Shown here: positions 3,762 through 5,933 of the stretch, in pieces | How the letters are laid out: every line of letters begins with the position of its first letter | How positions within the stretch are numbered: position 1 is the first letter of the stretch | Assembly: GCA_029052085.1 (NCBI GenBank) | Contig: JAIDJS010000222.1 | Span: forward strand, 1-5,933 | DNA length: 5,933 nucleotides | Reading direction: 5' to 3' | Source of the DNA: Eubacterium sp. | GTDB lineage: Bacteria; Bacillota; Clostridia; Oscillospirales; Acutalibacteraceae | Program-made: the position numbers and the translations under genes | The notes under the pieces: generated by a model | What the model was told of the DNA's origin: nothing | The model's input: only the letters and a program-made list of their open reading frames with translations | The model's database searches: none

Positions 3762-5651
3762 ATGAATAAAAAGCAAAAGAAAATGCTGTGGCGGATAATT
3801 ATTTCAGCCGTAATTTTGATTACAGCGAATATTATTTCTCCTGACGGTGTTCTTATGTGGATTAAAATGGGGCTTTGTCTTGCTTCCTATCTTATTATTG
3901 GTTATGATATTCTGAAAAAGGCATTCAGGGGAATACTGAACGGCAGAATTTTTGATGAAAACTTTTTAATGGCAATTGCAACAATCGGTGCAATTGCGCT
4001 TGGAATTTATGAACAAAAGGGCGATTATAACGAAGCGGTTGCCGTTATGCTGTTTTATCAGATTGGTGAGCTGTTTCAGGGCATTGCTGTTGGCAAAAGC
4101 AGAAAAAATATCAGCGCTTTAATGGATATCCGCCCCGATTATGCAAATATTGAGGAAAACGGGTCATTAAAAAAAGTTGACCCATCCGAAATTTCAGCAG
4201 GCAGTATGATTGTTGTTCAGCCCGGTGAAAAAATTCCGCTTGATGGTATTGTTGTAAGCGGCTCGTCATCAATCAATACAAGTGCGCTAACGGGGGAGAG
4301 CCTGCCAAGGGAGATTGCCGAGGGCAGCGAGGTTATCAGCGGTTGTATAAATATAAGCGGTGTGCTGAAAATCAGAACAACGAAGGAATTCGGAGAATCT
4401 ACTGTTTCAAAAATTCTTAAGCTGGTGGAGGAAAGTGGCTCGCGCAAGTCAAAATCGGAAAATTTCATTTCAAAATTTGCAAAAGTATACACGCCATTTG
4501 TTTGTATTTCGGCGCTTCTGCTGGCCGTTCTTCCGCCTGTAATCCGACTGATCGGCGGTAATACGGCAGAGTGGCAGGAATGGATTTACCGTGCTTTGGT
4601 TTTCCTTGTTATAAGCTGTCCGTGTGCGCTTGTTGTCAGCATTCCGCTAAGCTTTTTTGCAGGCATAGGCGGAGCAGGCAAGGCGGGTATACTTATCAAA
4701 GGCTCAAACTATCTTGAAACACTTTCCAAAACGAAGATTGTTGTATTTGATAAAACCGGTACGTTAACGCAGGGTGTTTTTGAGGTTCAGGCGGTTCATC
4801 ATAATGCGATTGATAGGGAAAAGCTGATTGAATATGCAGCTCTTGCCGAATGTGCGTCCTCTCATCCGATAAGCAAAAGCCTGCAGAGTGCTTACGGAAA
4901 AGAAATAGACAGAAGCAGAGTAAAAAATATTGAGGAAATCAGCGGCCATGGTATTGTTGCTGAGGTGGATGATATAAACGTTGCAGCAGGCAACGAAAAG
5001 CTGATGAAAAGGCTTGGTATAGCGTGTACATCCTGCCATAGTGTGGGAACCATTATCCATATTGCGTTGAACGGCGAATATGCAGGGCATATTGTGATTT
5101 CCGATATTGAAAAGCCGAATGCAAAAAAAGCGGTTGCCGCTCTAAAAAAAGCAGGCATTGATAAAACGGTTATGCTTACAGGCGATGCCAAAAGTGTTGC
5201 GGAACAGGTTGCGGCCGATATTGGAATCGATGAGGTGCACAGTGAGCTTCTGCCTGCCGATAAGGTTTCGGCGGTTGAAAACCTGCTGGCTGAAAAAAGC
5301 GAAAAATCAAAGCTTGCATTTGTCGGCGATGGCATTAATGATGCACCTGTTCTGAGCAGGGCTGATATCGGAATAGCGATGGGCGCAATGGGTTCGGATG
5401 CAGCGATTGAAGCGGCAGATGTTGTTTTGATGGATGATGACCCGATGAAGATTTCGCTTGGTATTAAGATTTCAGGAAAATGCTTAAGAATTGTTTATCA
5501 GAATATCGTTTTTTCGCTTGCCGTTAAGTTTGCGGCGCTTCTGCTTGGTGCATTCGGCATTGCAAATATGTGGATTGCAATTATTGCCGATGTCGGCGTG
5601 ATGGTGCTTGCTATTCTGAATGCAATCCGTTGTCTTAAAATTCCCAAATAA
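3762..5651 (+). CDS. cadA: P1B-2-type Zn2+/Cd2+/Pb2+-exporting ATPase, no N-terminal HMA domain
   Basis: This 629-residue membrane pump couples ATP hydrolysis to export of divalent heavy metals. Motifs in order: actuator TGES (177–180), CPC in the sixth membrane helix (286–288), phosphorylation site DKTGTLT (330–336, Asp330), SSHPI (366–370), TGD (473–475) and GDGINDAP (522–529). Eight membrane helices are visible near 10–27, 30–51, 66–82, 90–110, 243–265, 274–302, 578–599 and 602–620. Lys589 and Asp610, 21 residues apart, match the transport-site Lys693/Asp714 pair of E. coli ZntA, which points to Zn/Cd/Pb rather than copper. The protein starts directly at the first helix, so the usual HMA domain is missing and is supplied by the preceding gene. 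TAAGGAG seven bases before the ATG sets the start. An unusual CTSCH lies in the nucleotide-binding domain (422–426). cadA is used loosely; zntA would be equally fair. Confidence 0.96.
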   Translation: MNKKQKKMLWRIIISAVILITANIISPDGVLMWIKMGLCLASYLIIGYDILKKAFRGILNGRIFDENFLMAIATIGAIALGIYEQKGDYNEAVAVMLFYQIGELFQGIAVGKSRKNISALMDIRPDYANIEENGSLKKVDPSEISAGSMIVVQPGEKIPLDGIVVSGSSSINTSALTGESLPREIAEGSEVISGCINISGVLKIRTTKEFGESTVSKILKLVEESGSRKSKSENFISKFAKVYTPFVCISALLLAVLPPVIRLIGGNTAEWQEWIYRALVFLVISCPCALVVSIPLSFFAGIGGAGKAGILIKGSNYLETLSKTKIVVFDKTGTLTQGVFEVQAVHHNAIDREKLIEYAALAECASSHPISKSLQSAYGKEIDRSRVKNIEEISGHGIVAEVDDINVAAGNEKLMKRLGIACTSCHSVGTIIHIALNGEYAGHIVISDIEKPNAKKAVAALKKAGIDKTVMLTGDAKSVAEQVAADIGIDEVHSELLPADKVSAVENLLAEKSEKSKLAFVGDGINDAPVLSRADIGIAMGAMGSDAAIEAADVVLMDDDPMKISLGIKISGKCLRIVYQNIVFSLAVKFAALLLGAFGIANMWIAIIADVGVMVLAILNAIRCLKIPK

Positions 5652-5658
5652 ATCATAA

Positions 5659-5690
5659 AACGGAGGGGCATTCCCTCCGTTATTTCTATA
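5659..5690 (+). terminator. Terminator of the metal-efflux operon
   Basis: AACGGAGGG (5659–5667) pairs perfectly with CCCTCCGTT (5673–5681) across a five-base loop. The following tail, ATTTCTATA, is only moderately T-rich, but the stem is strong and lies eight bases after the ATPase stop. Confidence 0.85.
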
Positions 5691-5709
5691 TTGAATATAC
5701 CATTACACT

Positions 5710-5741
5710 AAAAAATAAAGCACTCCATAAAGAAGTGCTTT
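5710..5741 (-). terminator. Terminator of the rpsI transcript
   Basis: AAAGCACT (5717–5724) pairs with AGTGCTTT (5734–5741) over a nine-base loop. In minus sense the stem is followed by A and six T (5716–5710), as expected for a gene reading leftward. The convergent efflux terminator lies about 20 bases away. Confidence 0.88.
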
Positions 5742-5754
5742 TGTGATAAATAAA

Positions 5755-5933
5755 TTATCTCTTTGAGAACTGTGGTGCACGGCGAGCTGCCTTGAGACCA
5801 TATTTCTTTCTTTCCTTCATACGTGGGTCACGAGTAAGGAATCCGGCCTTTTTAAGAGCAGGACGAAGTGACTCGTCATACTGAAGAAGCGCTCTTGCGA
5901 TACCGTGACGGATTGCACCTGCCTGGCCTGTAA
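5755..5933 (-). CDS. rpsI: 30S ribosomal protein S9, C-terminal part
   Basis: The last 58 codons of S9 run off the right edge of the window, so roughly the first half of a ~130-residue protein is missing. The sequence is unmistakable: [20 protein letters not shown], then [20 protein letters not shown], and the basic tail [19 protein letters not shown]9 is a small-subunit head protein whose C-terminal SKR tail reaches the P-site tRNA, and that tail is intact. In most bacteria rpsI lies directly after rplM (L13), expected here just outside the window. It is convergent with the efflux operon and separated from it by two back-to-back terminators. Nothing unusual is seen. Confidence 0.98.
   Translation of the reverse strand, partial: TGQAGAIRHGIARALLQYDESLRPALKKAGFLTRDPRMKERKKYGLKAARRAPQFSKR

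Noticed and set aside
1..5933. CRISPR arrays, insertion sequences, rRNA
   Set aside because: No regularly spaced repeats, transposase-like protein or rRNA sequence was seen on either strand.

Overview
The window looks like a chromosomal segment of a low-to-mid GC Firmicute, most likely a gut-type member of the Clostridia (Ruminococcaceae/Oscillospiraceae range). This is inferred from strong AGGAGG-type ribosome binding sites, T-tailed hairpin terminators, a Big_2–polysaccharide deacetylase fusion, a DUF4367-like membrane protein and a Clostridia-style CadC N-terminus (PHNHG). No 16S or species-level marker is present; the closest is the tail of rpsI.

Left part (1–2236): the 3' part of a secreted or wall-associated Big_2–CE4 deacetylase, closed by a strong terminator. 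Then comes a compact two-gene operon of unknown function: a single-pass membrane protein with an anti-sigma-like layout, followed 11 bp later by a small secreted protein with two cysteines. This operon is visibly more AT-rich than both neighbours and ends in its own terminator.

Middle (2237–2660): no protein gene. It holds an intact tRNA-Arg(ACG) on the minus strand with its own promoter and terminator. Downstream of it is a second, 24-bp copy of the tRNA 3' end with a second terminator. The two terminator stems differ at four positions, and all four differences are compensated in the partner strand. The segment between the tRNA-end copies folds into nested inverted repeats. This is the most unusual non-coding structure in the window: either a very small element inserted at a tRNA 3' end or a decayed tandem tRNA.

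Right part (2663–5690): a divergent metal-efflux module. On the minus strand is a repressor-like protein that fuses an ArsR/SmtB winged-helix domain to a complete AraC-type DNA-binding domain. On the plus strand are a free-standing HMA metal-binding protein (DCxxC) and a P1B-type Zn/Cd/Pb ATPase that lacks its own N-terminal HMA domain. The two transcription units have back-to-back consensus promoters whose -10 boxes overlap, with a 24-bp inverted repeat placed to control both. The working model is that the regulator senses surplus Zn/Cd/Pb and releases the operator, the small HMA protein collects or delivers the ion, and the ATPase exports it.

Far right (5690–5933): the C-terminal 58 residues of ribosomal protein S9 (rpsI) on the minus strand, with its terminator. 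This marks the edge of a conserved housekeeping locus.
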